A stretch of DNA of 64,000 nt, from NCBI RefSeq assembly GCF_000020605.1, contig NC_012781.1:1302001-1366000 (forward strand), given 5' to 3'. The position numbers and the translations under genes are program-made. Shown piece after piece: positions 15,513 to 24,066 of the stretch. The notes beneath the pieces are model-generated. The model was not told the DNA's origin. It did no database searches and worked only from the letters and a program-made list of their open reading frames with translations. Within the stretch, counting starts at the first letter, position 1. The number at the start of each line of letters is the position of its first letter. This DNA is from Agathobacter rectalis ATCC 33656. GTDB taxonomy: Bacteria; Bacillota; Clostridia; Lachnospirales; Lachnospiraceae.

Positions 15513-16343
15513 TTAACCCATAAAGTGGCGGATAGCCTTGGCTACGCCGTCATTTTCGTTTGTGTCGGTGACGTAATCAGCCTGTGCCTTAAGCTCATCG
15601 GTTGCATTTCCCATGGCCACGCCGATGTGTGCGGCTTTTACGATAGCCATGTCGTTTTCGGTGTCACCGACAGCCATTGTCTCATCAGCTGCTATATTCA
15701 GGAGTTGAGTCAGCTTGTGAAGTGCCACACCTTTGTCAACGCCTGCTTTTGTGAATTCCAGATTACCGTAGCCACCGCTTACAAGCGTGATTTCAGGGAT
15801 TTTTTTCAGGTGCTCAAATACTTCGTCGCGGCAGTAGTAGTTATCATCTGCATCCTTTGGGAAATTGATGGTCATTTTCTGCATATGGTAATTGTTTTCG
15901 CGCATCATTTCAGTGATATCGTTCACACGTTTCCTGGTTGTCATGATGTATTCCTTTATAGAAGGAGGCATTTTGAGATCCTTTGCATCCTCGAGACACT
16001 TGTACGGAGAATAGCCACAGCCGTTTATGAAGGCATCCATATGAACGCGCTTTGTCATCAGGTAATCAATTATTGAAAACGCTGTCTCATCAGAAAGGCA
16101 GTTTTCGTAAAGACATTTTTTGGTGTCAATCTCGTAGATTGCACTTCCGTTTGCAGTAATAGCGTAGCGGATGCCGGTGTCCTTAATTGCCTCAAACGGC
16201 AGCCCTCCGAATGGACGGCCGGTGGAGATGACCACATTTATCCCGGCAGCAGTTGCCTCTTTTATAGCTTTTATATTTTCCCTGGATATCTGACTTTTGT
16301 TGTTGAAAAGTGTTCCGTCAAGATCTAAAGCAATAAGTTTCAT
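15513..16343 (-). CDS. Cof-type HAD-IIB phosphatase
   Basis: A 276-residue cytoplasmic HAD hydrolase of the Cof/YidA class, which dephosphorylates sugar phosphates and other small metabolites. Motif I is LDLDGTLFN (residues 6-14), motif II is STGRPFGG (~40-47), a C2-type cap covers ~85-190 with NGSAIYE before it, the motif III Lys is in KAGVDKG, and motif IV is VGDTENDMAIVKAA. GAAAGGA precedes the ATG. The gene is alone on the minus strand, 136 bp upstream of the flippase gene, and could share a transcript with it. The natural substrate cannot be read from sequence. Confidence 0.9.
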   Translation of the reverse strand: MKLIALDLDGTLFNNKSQISRENIKAIKEATAAGINVVISTGRPFGGLPFEAIKDTGIRYAITANGSAIYEIDTKKCLYENCLSDETAFSIIDYLMTKRVHMDAFINGCGYSPYKCLEDAKDLKMPPSIKEYIMTTRKRVNDITEMMRENNYHMQKMTINFPKDADDNYYCRDEVFEHLKKIPEITLVSGGYGNLEFTKAGVDKGVALHKLTQLLNIAADETMAVGDTENDMAIVKAAHIGVAMGNATDELKAQADYVTDTNENDGVAKAIRHFMG

Positions 16344-16542
16344 AAGAAATCCTTTCTTTTGTTTGAAAAATATAGTGTTTTAGTATATTATGGTGAATAG
16401 ACTATTGATTTTTGTGTTTTAAAATCGGTTACAATGATAATATAAATTATCACAAATTTCAAGGATGAAGAGCACATAGCTTTTGCTTTGAAATATTTTA
16501 CACTGTGGAGTGAATAACAGCTGAAACAGAAAAGGAAACGAA

Positions 16543-18993
16543 ATGACAAGAGAAGAATTCAGAAAATATATCAGAGAAAACATAGTTATCCTGGATGGAG
16601 CGACCGGCACAAACCTGATGGCAGCAGGCATGCCGGTAGGAGTGTGTCCGGAGGAATGGGTGATGGAGCATCCGCAGGTGATTCTTGATTTGCAGAAGGC
16701 TTATGTCGATAACGGCACGAATATTGTTTATGCACCTACATTTACAGGAAACAGGATTAAGCTTTTAGAATATGGTTTACAGGAGAAAATTAACGAGATA
16801 AATACCACACTGGTTGGCCTGTCAAAGCAGGCTGTCGGGGATAGGGCACTTGTAGCAGCAGATATGACGATGACCGGCAGACAGCTTTTTCCACTCGGGG
16901 ATCTGATGTTTGAGGAGCTTTTGGAGGTGTACAAGGAGCAGGCGAGGATTCTTGATGAGGCGGGCGCAGATGTATTTGTGGTTGAGACAATGATGAGTCT
17001 TCAGGAGTGCAGAGCGGCAGTGCTTGCGATAAAAGAGGTAAGCGACCTGCCTATTATGGTGACACTCACCTACAACGAGGATGGCAGGACTCTTTTTGGT
17101 ACACCGCCTGAGACAGCAGTTGTTGTGCTGCAGTCACTTGGAGTGGATGCAATCGGTGTGAACTGCTCGACGGGACCTGCTGAGATGATAGCTCTGGTTG
17201 AGAAAATGGCAGAGTACTCTACAGTGCCTCTTATTGCAAAGCCAAATGCCGGGCTTCCGGAGCTTGAGGATGGTAAAACTGTATACAAGATGACTCCGGA
17301 TATGTTTGCCGATGCGATGAGAGGGCTTGTGAAGGCAGGTGCATCCATTGTAGGAGGCTGCTGTGGCACCACGCCGGAGCATATCCGTGCACTGACAGAG
17401 GCTGTAAAGACAATGCCTGTTCATAAGCCGCTTGAGCATCATAGAAGAGTGCTTGCGTCTGAACGAAAGAATGTAGAGATTGACTTAGATGGCAACTTTA
17501 CCGTTGTCGGAGAGAGAATCAATCCTACAGGCAAGAAAAAGCTGCAGGCACAGCTTCGTGAGGGAAAGCTTGACCTGGTGCGCCAGATGGCTATGGAGCA
17601 GGAGACAAATGGTGCGGGAATACTTGATATCAATATGGGCATGAATGGTATCGATGAGAAGGAGATGATGAAATCGGTTATATATGAGGTTTCATCAACA
17701 GTGGACTGCCCTCTTTGTATTGATTCAAGCTATGTGGAGGTAATAGAGGAGGCTCTTAAGATTTATCCGGGAAGAGCTCTCATCAATTCTATTTCCCTTG
17801 AGACAGAAAAGATGGAAAAGCTTCTGCCTCTTGCAGCAAAATATGGGGCGATGTTCATACTCTTACCACTTTCGGATGCAGGATTGCCAAAGGATGTCGA
17901 GGAGAAAAAGCAGATTATAAATACTATTTATGACAAGGCACTTTCGCTTGGAATGGCACATGAGGATATAGTGGTGGATGGACTTGTTGCGACAATAGGT
18001 GCAAATCCAAAGGCCGCAATCGAGTGCTATGAGACCATTGCGTACTGTAAGGATGAGAAAAAGCTTCCTACAATATGCGGCCTTTCAAATATATCCTTCG
18101 GACTGCCTGAGCGTATGTACGTGAACACAGCGTTTCTTACAATGGCCATATGCAAGGGACTCACCATGGCTATTGCCAATCCATCACAGGAGCTTTTGAT
18201 GAATGCTGCATTTGCATCGGATATGCTGCTCGACAGACCTGACAGCGATATAGCATACATCGAGCGCATGAGCAGGCTTGCGGAGGAAAAGGCCCAATAT
18301 GAGACTGTTGTTGTGAAAAAGTCGGACAATGATGCGTCTGCTTCAAACGGCACATGCGCAGCGGGCAGTAAGGATGCGGTATTTCAGGCTGTCTTAAAGG
18401 GAAACAAGGGCAGTATAATTGATGAAGTAAAGAAAATGCTTTCTGATGGGGCAAAGCCTGACGAGATTATTAATAACAGCCTGATTCCGGCTATTAATGA
18501 GGTGGGAGAGCTTTTCAACCAGAAGAAATATTTCCTGCCACAGCTTATCGGCAGTGCAAATACCATGAAGCTTGCTATAGAGCATCTGGAGCCGTTACTT
18601 GAAAAAAAGGACTCGGGTGATGATATGCCGACTCTTGTCATTGCAACGGTGGAGGGCGATATTCATGATATAGGAAAGAACCTTGTCGTGCTTATGCTTA
18701 AAAACTATGGCTACAACGTGATTGATATGGGAAAGGATGTGCCTTGTGAGGATATCGTCAACAAGGCGATTGAGACGAACGCGGCTGTTATCGGACTGTC
18801 AGCTCTTATGACCACCACCATGATGCGCATGAAGGATGTAGTGGAAATATGTAAGGAAAAGGGCTGTAAGAGCAAGGTTGTAATCGGTGGAGCCTGCATT
18901 ACACAAAGCTTTGCAGACGAGATAGGAGCCGACGGATATTCAAAGGATGCGGCAGAGTGCGTGAAGCTTGTGGAGAGACTTCTGAATAGTTAA
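16543..18993 (+). CDS. metH: Cobalamin-dependent methionine synthase without reactivation domain
   Basis: An 816-residue enzyme that transfers a methyl group from methyl-tetrahydrofolate through cobalamin to homocysteine. Residues ~1-300 form the homocysteine domain with zinc ligands in GVNCSTGP and GGCCGT. Residues ~320-580 form the pterin domain (ERINPTGKKKL, ILDINMG). Residues ~625-700 form the helical cap and ~700-816 the B12 domain, with the axial His708 in DIHDIGKN. E. coli MetH has about 1,230 residues; the AdoMet-dependent reactivation domain is missing, as is usual in Clostridia, where a separate protein may do this. AAAGGA precedes the ATG. No SAM or cobalamin riboswitch is visible upstream. 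With the sulfhydrylase downstream it covers late methionine synthesis. Confidence 0.93.
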   Translation: MTREEFRKYIRENIVILDGATGTNLMAAGMPVGVCPEEWVMEHPQVILDLQKAYVDNGTNIVYAPTFTGNRIKLLEYGLQEKINEINTTLVGLSKQAVGDRALVAADMTMTGRQLFPLGDLMFEELLEVYKEQARILDEAGADVFVVETMMSLQECRAAVLAIKEVSDLPIMVTLTYNEDGRTLFGTPPETAVVVLQSLGVDAIGVNCSTGPAEMIALVEKMAEYSTVPLIAKPNAGLPELEDGKTVYKMTPDMFADAMRGLVKAGASIVGGCCGTTPEHIRALTEAVKTMPVHKPLEHHRRVLASERKNVEIDLDGNFTVVGERINPTGKKKLQAQLREGKLDLVRQMAMEQETNGAGILDINMGMNGIDEKEMMKSVIYEVSSTVDCPLCIDSSYVEVIEEALKIYPGRALINSISLETEKMEKLLPLAAKYGAMFILLPLSDAGLPKDVEEKKQIINTIYDKALSLGMAHEDIVVDGLVATIGANPKAAIECYETIAYCKDEKKLPTICGLSNISFGLPERMYVNTAFLTMAICKGLTMAIANPSQELLMNAAFASDMLLDRPDSDIAYIERMSRLAEEKAQYETVVVKKSDNDASASNGTCAAGSKDAVFQAVLKGNKGSIIDEVKKMLSDGAKPDEIINNSLIPAINEVGELFNQKKYFLPQLIGSANTMKLAIEHLEPLLEKKDSGDDMPTLVIATVEGDIHDIGKNLVVLMLKNYGYNVIDMGKDVPCEDIVNKAIETNAAVIGLSALMTTTMMRMKDVVEICKEKGCKSKVVIGGACITQSFADEIGADGYSKDAAECVKLVERLLNS

Positions 18994-19023
18994 AAATTTT
19001 TTTAATAAAATAAAAAAAAGTTG

Positions 19024-19052
19024 TTGACAATAAGGTGCCGACTGTATATAAT
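19024..19052 (+). promoter_or_regulatory. Consensus promoter of the tRNA cluster
   Basis: A perfect TTGACA (19024-19029), 17-bp spacer and perfect TATAAT (19047-19052), ending 21 bp before the first tRNA. Strength of this kind is typical of stable-RNA promoters. Confidence 0.85.
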
Positions 19053-19073
19053 AATCAAGTCGGTTGACGACAT

Positions 19074-19146
19074 GGGATCTTAGCTCAGCTGGGAGAGCAT
19101 CTGCCTTACAAGCAGAGGGTCACAGGTTCGAGCCCTGTAGGTCCCA
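19074..19146 (+). tRNA. tRNA-Val (anticodon TAC), copy 1
   Basis: A 73-nt cloverleaf. The acceptor GGGATCT pairs with AGGTCCC, the anticodon loop is CTTACAA, and the T-arm contains GGTTCGAGCC. CCA is not encoded. It is the first gene of a four-tRNA cluster and is identical to the copy at 19270. Confidence 0.96.
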
Positions 19147-19172
19147 TCCTTTTAAAGGATATCAATCAATAT

Positions 19173-19246
19173 GGCGAGGTGGCTCAACTGGCTAGAGCGT
19201 CCGGTTCATACCCGGGAGGTTGAGAGTTCGAGTCTCTCCCTCGCTA
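19173..19246 (+). tRNA. tRNA-Met (anticodon CAT), elongator type, copy 1
   Basis: A 74-nt cloverleaf. The acceptor GGCGAGG pairs with CCTCGCT (first pair G-U), the anticodon loop is TTCATAC, and the T-arm contains AGTTCGAGT. The anticodon stem lacks the three G-C pairs of initiators and there is no C1-A72 mismatch, so it is elongator Met. A CAT-reading Ile isoacceptor is less likely. Confidence 0.92.
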
Positions 19247-19269
19247 CTTTACTTCAACAGAAGTGACAC

Positions 19270-19342
19270 GGGATCTTAGCTCAGCTGGGAGAGCATCTGC
19301 CTTACAAGCAGAGGGTCACAGGTTCGAGCCCTGTAGGTCCCA
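19270..19342 (+). tRNA. tRNA-Val (anticodon TAC), copy 2
   Basis: 73 nt, identical to the tRNA at 19074. It begins the second copy of a 173-bp tRNA-Val/tRNA-Met unit. Confidence 0.96.
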
Positions 19343-19368
19343 TCCTTTTAAAGGTATCAATCAAATAT

Positions 19369-19442
19369 GGCGAGGTGGCTCAACTGGCTAGAGCGTCCGG
19401 TTCATACCCGGGAGGTTGAGAGTTCGAGTCTCTCCCTCGCTA
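19369..19442 (+). tRNA. tRNA-Met (anticodon CAT), elongator type, copy 2
   Basis: 74 nt, identical to the tRNA at 19173. It is the last tRNA of the cluster, directly followed by a terminator. Confidence 0.92.
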
Positions 19443-19448
19443 CTTGTT

Positions 19449-19476
19449 AAGACTTGCAGTTGTTGCAGGTCTTTTT
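19449..19476 (+). terminator. Intrinsic terminator of the tRNA cluster
   Basis: AAGACTTGCA (19449-19458) pairs with TGCAGGTCTT (19464-19473) around a 5-nt loop and is followed by T residues. Confidence 0.85.
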
Positions 19477-19510
19477 GTTATAAATAGTTACGAAACAGAA
19501 AGGGATAAGC

Positions 19511-20578
19511 ATGATAAGACCTAAAATAGGACTTGACTGGGATGATGTGACAGCCCCATTCAACAGCATAGCCATAGATATGGCAAACAAAAAATATAAT
19601 ATCACCCCACCTCTTGCGCTGGATGATATAGATTCCTGGGAGAATACCGGCAGAGCCTCTGTCATAAAGGAATTTTACCGGGATAATACGCTTTACGAGA
19701 GGCAGAAGCCTACAGAAGAGACAAAGCGGATGATAAGAAAGCTCATGGATATCGGAGAGGTCTATTTTATCACTGCGGTGGCACCGGGCTTCATGGGAGT
19801 GAGAGCGAGTCAGATAATGGAGGCATTTCCTGATTTCCCAACAGAAAATATCATACTTGGCAATGCAAAAAATCTTGTGCAGTTTGATATAATTTTAGAT
19901 GATGCCATACACAATGTGCTTGAGACACCGGCCACGTATCCCGTGCTCATGAGAAAACCGTGGAATTCAAAAATGACAGGACTTTTATCTGTTAATAATA
20001 TCACAGAGTTTGTATATCTCGTGGAGCAGATAATAAATGCGTCATTATATAGAAATAAAAATATAAAAAATCCGTCAGTTGTGGCGCTTGTCGGACCATC
20101 AGGCTCAGGAAAAACAGCGCTCTCAGACAGCCTGTGCGCCATGGAGCAGTTTGAGAATCCGAAAACATACTGTACCAAGCCCGGAGATAAGCATAGGTAC
20201 CTGACGGAGGATGAGTTCAATGCACAGGATTTCTTTGAAAAGACAAGGTACGCCGGAATACAATATGGCACCAAAATGGAGGATATAGAGGCAGTGCTTG
20301 AAAAGGGACACTTTGTCGTGATGCCGCTTGACATGTGCGGCGCCATTGCCATGAAGCGCCATTTTCCTACTGTTATAGTGTATGTGGCGCGTGACAAGGA
20401 GCTTTTAATCCGGGATATCATAGAGCAGGATTACTCAATAGAAGAAAAGACACTTCGTATTCTGTCCATAGATGCCGAGAAACGCAACCGCCAGATATGT
20501 GACTATGCAGTAAATAACATGGACGTTGGTGCAGCTACGAGAGAACTTGCAGATGTTTTAAAGAATATGCAGTTATAA
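19511..20578 (+). CDS. 5'-nucleotidase (NT5C-like) fused to a guanylate-kinase-like domain
   Basis: A 355-residue protein with two nucleotide-handling modules. Residues ~1-180 are a HAD-type deoxyribonucleotidase: the nucleophile pair Asp9/Asp11 in GLDWDDV, a threonine motif in YFITAVAPG, and a late acidic motif in IILDDAIHNV. Residues ~190-355 are P-loop kinase-like: GPSGSGKTALS (~194-204) as in guanylate kinase and a following YCTKPGDKHRYLTEDEF segment. This segment replaces the canonical Arg- and Glu-containing GMP-binding residues, so GMP specificity is doubtful. The domains have opposite chemistries (dephosphorylation and phosphorylation), suggesting nucleotide-pool control or repair. 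A GGGAT site precedes the ATG. It lies just after the tRNA terminator. Each domain call is reasonably safe; the substrate is unknown. Confidence 0.72.
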   Translation: MIRPKIGLDWDDVTAPFNSIAIDMANKKYNITPPLALDDIDSWENTGRASVIKEFYRDNTLYERQKPTEETKRMIRKLMDIGEVYFITAVAPGFMGVRASQIMEAFPDFPTENIILGNAKNLVQFDIILDDAIHNVLETPATYPVLMRKPWNSKMTGLLSVNNITEFVYLVEQIINASLYRNKNIKNPSVVALVGPSGSGKTALSDSLCAMEQFENPKTYCTKPGDKHRYLTEDEFNAQDFFEKTRYAGIQYGTKMEDIEAVLEKGHFVVMPLDMCGAIAMKRHFPTVIVYVARDKELLIRDIIEQDYSIEEKTLRILSIDAEKRNRQICDYAVNNMDVGAATRELADVLKNMQL

Positions 20579-20611
20579 AATATGTTTATAGCAAGCTCTT
20601 AGTTATAAGTA

Positions 20612-20641
20612 TTAACACTTTTCCTAGAAAGATGATATGAT
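20612..20641 (+). promoter_or_regulatory. Possible promoter of the sulfhydrylase gene
   Basis: TTAACA (20612-20617), an 18-bp spacer and TATGAT (20636-20641). The leader between 20650 and the start codon contains a small GGGA/TCCC hairpin (about 20654-20669), but no recognised SAM riboswitch. Confidence 0.4.
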
Positions 20642-20724
20642 ATGATTAGTTCAAGGGAACAGCATCCCGGAATTAAAATTAAAAACAAATAACATTAACA
20701 TATCATTAATAGGAGGATATTAAT

Positions 20725-22035
20725 ATGAGCAAGAAACATTATGCAGACAGAAATTTAAAATTTGAGACATTACAGTTACATGTAGGACAGGAAACACCTG
20801 ATCCGGTTACAGATGCGAGAGCAGTTCCAATCTACCTTACTTCATCATATGTGTTCCATAACAGTGAGCATGCGGCAGACAGATTCGGACTCAGAGATGC
20901 AGGAAATATCTACGGCAGACTGACAAACCCTACAGAGGATGTATTTGAGAGAAGAATTGCAGCACTCGAGGGTGGCGTGGCAGCACTTGCTGTTGGTTCC
21001 GGAGCAGCGGCACTCACATATGCTTTCCAGGCAGTAGCACACGCAGGTGACCATATCGTTGCAGCAAAGAATATCTACGGCGGTACATACAATCTCTTGG
21101 CACACACACTTCCTGATTACGGAATTGAGGCTACATTCGTAGATCCATTCGATTATGATGGAATCAAGGCTGCCATAAAAGAGAATACAAAAGCTATTGA
21201 AATAGAGACACTCGGAAATCCAAACTCAGAGGTGGTAGATATCGAAAAAATTGCAAATATCGCTCATGAGGCAGGAATCCCACTTATCGTAGATAATACC
21301 TTTGCTACACCATATCTTGTCCGTCCGATTGAGTACGGTGCTGATATCGTGGTTCACTCAGCAACAAAGTTCATCGGTGGACACGGAACAACAATTGGTG
21401 GAGTTATAATTGACAGCGGTAAATTCGACTGGACACAGAATGATAAATGGCCATGGCTTGTAGAGCCAAACGTATCATACCACGGAGTAAGCTTTGCAAA
21501 GGATTGCGCACCGGCAGCATTTGCGACATATATCAGGGCAATTTTACTTCGTGATACAGGAGCAACAATTTCACCTGTTCATTCATTTATCTTCCTTCAG
21601 GGACTTGAGACACTTTCGCTTCGTGTGGAGCGTCATGTTGAGAATGCACTCAAGGTAGTTCAGTACTTAAAGGATCAGCCACTCGTAGAGAAGGTTAATC
21701 ATCCATCTATTTCAGAGGATAAAGAGCAGCAGGAGCTTTACAAGAAATACTTCCATAACGGAGGCGGTTCTATATTTACATTCGAGATTAAGGGTGGAGC
21801 AAAGGAAGCGCAGAAATTTATTGACAACCTTGAGCTTTTCTCACTGCTTGCAAACGTAGCTGATGTTAAGTCACTTGCTATACATCCGGCTTCTACCACA
21901 CACTCAGAGTGCAATGAGGCAGAACTCTTAGATCAGGGCATCAAGCCAAACACAATCCGTCTTTCAATCGGAACTGAGAATGTGGATGATATAATTGAGG
22001 ATCTTGATGAGGCATTTAAGGCACTTGCAGAGTAA
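20725..22035 (+). CDS. O-acetylhomoserine sulfhydrylase
   Basis: A 436-residue PLP enzyme of the Cys/Met metabolism family that makes homocysteine (or methionine) from O-acetylhomoserine and sulfide (or methanethiol). The PLP lysine is Lys215 in HSATKFIGGHGT. Other family blocks are FETLQLHVGQE, Y-G-R-L-TNPT, VGSGAAAL, and the C-terminal HPASTTHSE with RLSIGTE. Its length of ~430 residues separates it from the shorter (~380-400) cystathionine synthases and lyases and fits the MetY/Met17 type. AGGAGG precedes the ATG. Codon use is that of a well-expressed gene. It feeds homocysteine to the nearby methionine synthase. Confidence 0.93.
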   Translation: MSKKHYADRNLKFETLQLHVGQETPDPVTDARAVPIYLTSSYVFHNSEHAADRFGLRDAGNIYGRLTNPTEDVFERRIAALEGGVAALAVGSGAAALTYAFQAVAHAGDHIVAAKNIYGGTYNLLAHTLPDYGIEATFVDPFDYDGIKAAIKENTKAIEIETLGNPNSEVVDIEKIANIAHEAGIPLIVDNTFATPYLVRPIEYGADIVVHSATKFIGGHGTTIGGVIIDSGKFDWTQNDKWPWLVEPNVSYHGVSFAKDCAPAAFATYIRAILLRDTGATISPVHSFIFLQGLETLSLRVERHVENALKVVQYLKDQPLVEKVNHPSISEDKEQQELYKKYFHNGGGSIFTFEIKGGAKEAQKFIDNLELFSLLANVADVKSLAIHPASTTHSECNEAELLDQGIKPNTIRLSIGTENVDDIIEDLDEAFKALAE

Positions 22036-22085
22036 ACGGTTTTGTATGATAAATACTCCTTAAACGAATAAATAGTGATCATTAT

Positions 22086-22122
22086 AAAAGGAATCGGAAA
22101 ATATTAATCCGGTTCCTTTTAT
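22086..22122 (+). terminator. Intrinsic terminator after the sulfhydrylase gene
   Basis: AAAAGGAATCGG (22086-22097) pairs with CCGGTTCCTTTT (22109-22120), with one G-U pair; the T run forms part of the second arm. Confidence 0.85.
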
Positions 22123-22185
22123 TGTGCCATGAAATATCATGGATTGGATTTTTTCGCGAACATCTTGACAACCTTTTAACAATTA

Positions 22186-22214
22186 TTGATATTCGAGAAA
22201 AATAAGTATATTAT
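22186..22214 (+). promoter_or_regulatory. Putative sigma-A promoter of pta
   Basis: TTGATA (22186-22191), a 17-bp spacer and TATTAT (22209-22214). A second -35-like TTGACA at 22165 may mark another start. Confidence 0.55.
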
Positions 22215-22279
22215 AGTCAGTGGTGTGAAACCAGATATAGTTTTAAATAATAAATAATATACATAAAGGAGACATTATC

Positions 22280-23263
22280 ATGTTTGGATTTGGTCAGTTA
22301 ATCGAAATATTAAAGAAAGACCCAAAGAAAATCGTATTCACAGAGGGAGAGGATCCACGTATCCTTGAGGCAGCTTCGCGTTTACTTGCAAGCAACTTTT
22401 TACATCCTATCCTTGTCGGAGATCCTGAGAAGATTAGTGCAAGCGCTGAGAAGAGCGGTTTCAATATCCGTGGAGCAGAGATTATAGATCCTATGAACTT
22501 TGACCGTATGGATGAGATGGTTGAATTATTCTGCGAGCTTCGTAAGAGCAAGGGTGTTACACCGGAGCAGGCTAAGGGAATTCTTTCATCAGCTAACTAC
22601 TTTGGAACAATGCTTGTAAAGATGGGTATCGCAGACTCACTTCTCGGAGGAGCTACATACTCAACAGCAGATACAGTTCGTCCGGCATTACAGCTTATCA
22701 AGACAAAGCCTGGCAACACAATCGTATCTTCATGCTTTATCCTTGTTCGTCCATCTGCAACAGGTGAGAATGAGGTGCTTGCAATGAGCGACTGTGCTAT
22801 CAATATCCATCCAACAGAGGACGAGCTTGTTGAAATCGCAGGAGAATCAGCAGAGTGTGCTAAGATCTTCGGTATCGATCCAAAGGTTGCATTCTTAAGC
22901 TACTCAACACTTGGCTCAGGAAAGGGCGAGGATGTTGACAAGATGAGAAACGCAGCTCACAAGGCAAGAGAGAAATATCCAAATCTTCCAATCGAGGGAG
23001 AAATCCAGTTTGACGCAGCAGTTGCACCACGTGTAGCCCGCACAAAGTGCCCACAGTCTGAGGTTGCGGGTCATGCAAATACATTTATCTTCCCTGACAT
23101 CAACGCAGGAAATATCGGATACAAGATTGCACAGAGACTTGGTAATTTCGAAGCATACGGCCCAATCCTTCTTGGACTCAATGCTCCAATCAATGACCTT
23201 TCTCGTGGATGTAATGCAGGAGAGGTTTACTCAATGGCTATCATCACTGCAGCACTTGCATAA
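22280..23263 (+). CDS. pta: Phosphate acetyltransferase
   Basis: A 327-residue single-domain enzyme that converts acetyl-CoA and phosphate to acetyl phosphate and CoA. Blocks include VFTEGEDPRILEAA near the N-terminus, LGGATYSTADTVRPALQ (~125-141), SSCFILV, and the C-terminal CPQSEVAGHANTFIFPDINAGNIGYKIAQRLG. It is the short Firmicutes form, without the N-terminal regulatory domain of E. coli Pta. AAAGGAG precedes the ATG, and codon use suggests strong expression. ackA is not adjacent; the gene has its own promoter and terminator. Phosphate butyryltransferase is a related alternative but lacks several of these blocks. Confidence 0.95.
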   Translation: MFGFGQLIEILKKDPKKIVFTEGEDPRILEAASRLLASNFLHPILVGDPEKISASAEKSGFNIRGAEIIDPMNFDRMDEMVELFCELRKSKGVTPEQAKGILSSANYFGTMLVKMGIADSLLGGATYSTADTVRPALQLIKTKPGNTIVSSCFILVRPSATGENEVLAMSDCAINIHPTEDELVEIAGESAECAKIFGIDPKVAFLSYSTLGSGKGEDVDKMRNAAHKAREKYPNLPIEGEIQFDAAVAPRVARTKCPQSEVAGHANTFIFPDINAGNIGYKIAQRLGNFEAYGPILLGLNAPINDLSRGCNAGEVYSMAIITAALA

Positions 23264-23292
23264 GACATTTAATGGACTATTCCCATTTTAAT

Positions 23293-23328
23293 AAAGACCG
23301 CTCCGGTTTGTCCGGGGCGGTCTTTTAT
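23293..23328 (+). terminator. Intrinsic terminator after pta
   Basis: AAAGACCGCTCCGG (23293-23306) pairs with CCGGGGCGGTCTTT (23312-23325, one T-G pair) around a short loop, then T residues. Confidence 0.92.
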
Positions 23329-23462
23329 TTGAAAATAGCTTAAAATAATATCTTGGCGCAACAGGAGAAATAAGGTATACTATATTTAAAAAACCAAAAT
23401 ACAGAGCAATGACAGTTGGCAATAACATGAGGTATTGTATCTGATAGAAAGAGAGACGATAT

Positions 23463-23996
23463 ATGAGAGTAGGAATGGGCTATGATGTGCACAAGCTTGT
23501 TGAGGGCAGAGATTTGATTTTAGGAGGAGTGAAGGTTCCGCATACACTCGGGCTTTTAGGTCATTCGGATGCCGATGTACTGTTGCATGCGATAATGGAT
23601 GCACTCTTGGGTGCAGCGGCACTTGGAGATATCGGAAAGCATTTCCCGGATACAGACCCGGCATATGAGGGTATTTCGAGTCTTAAGCTTTTGGAGCATG
23701 TGAGAGACCTCATTGCAAAAAAAGGCTATGTGATAGAAAACATAGATGCGACAGTAATTGCACAAAAGCCGAAGCTTCGTCCGTATATTGAGCAGATGGA
23801 GCAGAATGTGGCTGATACGCTGCAAATCGCAAAGGAGCAGGTAAATATAAAGGCGACGACCGAGGAGTGGCTTGGTTTTACAGGCCGCGAGGAGGGGATT
23901 GCATCACAGGCAATCTGCTCACTTACAGGTCTCTATGAAGCAAGTATGCAGGTCGGAGGCGGATGCAGCGGCTGCGGAGGCTGTCAGGCCGATTGA
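23463..23996 (+). CDS. ispF: 2-C-methyl-D-erythritol 2,4-cyclodiphosphate synthase
   Basis: A 177-residue enzyme of the non-mevalonate isoprenoid pathway that cyclises the diphosphocytidyl intermediate to MEcPP and releases CMP. The metal site is Asp8 and His10 in GYDVHKL, with a third ligand His in the [13 protein letters not shown] region. [12 protein letters not shown] and the C-terminal signature [21 protein letters not shown] are intact. After the usual family end near residue 160 there is an unusual tail, [13 protein letters not shown], with three cysteines. It lies upstream of cysS, but no other isoprenoid gene is near. The enzyme call is secure; the tail's role is unknown. Confidence 0.95.
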   Translation: MRVGMGYDVHKLVEGRDLILGGVKVPHTLGLLGHSDADVLLHAIMDALLGAAALGDIGKHFPDTDPAYEGISSLKLLEHVRDLIAKKGYVIENIDATVIAQKPKLRPYIEQMEQNVADTLQIAKEQVNIKATTEEWLGFTGREEGIASQAICSLTGLYEASMQVGGGCSGCGGCQAD

Positions 23997-24066
23997 TTTG
24001 AATATATAGGGAAAACATGCTAAAATAAAAAGATAGTTATAAATCATCCAAAAGGAGATATAAATA

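Noticed and set aside
16344-16542. A cobalamin or SAM riboswitch before metH.
   Set aside because: No B12-box or SAM-I core is visible in this AT-rich leader.
20642-20724. A possible SAM-sensing riboswitch before the sulfhydrylase gene.
   Set aside because: Only a small GGGA/TCCC hairpin is present; no conserved core of SAM-I or other known SAM riboswitches could be matched.
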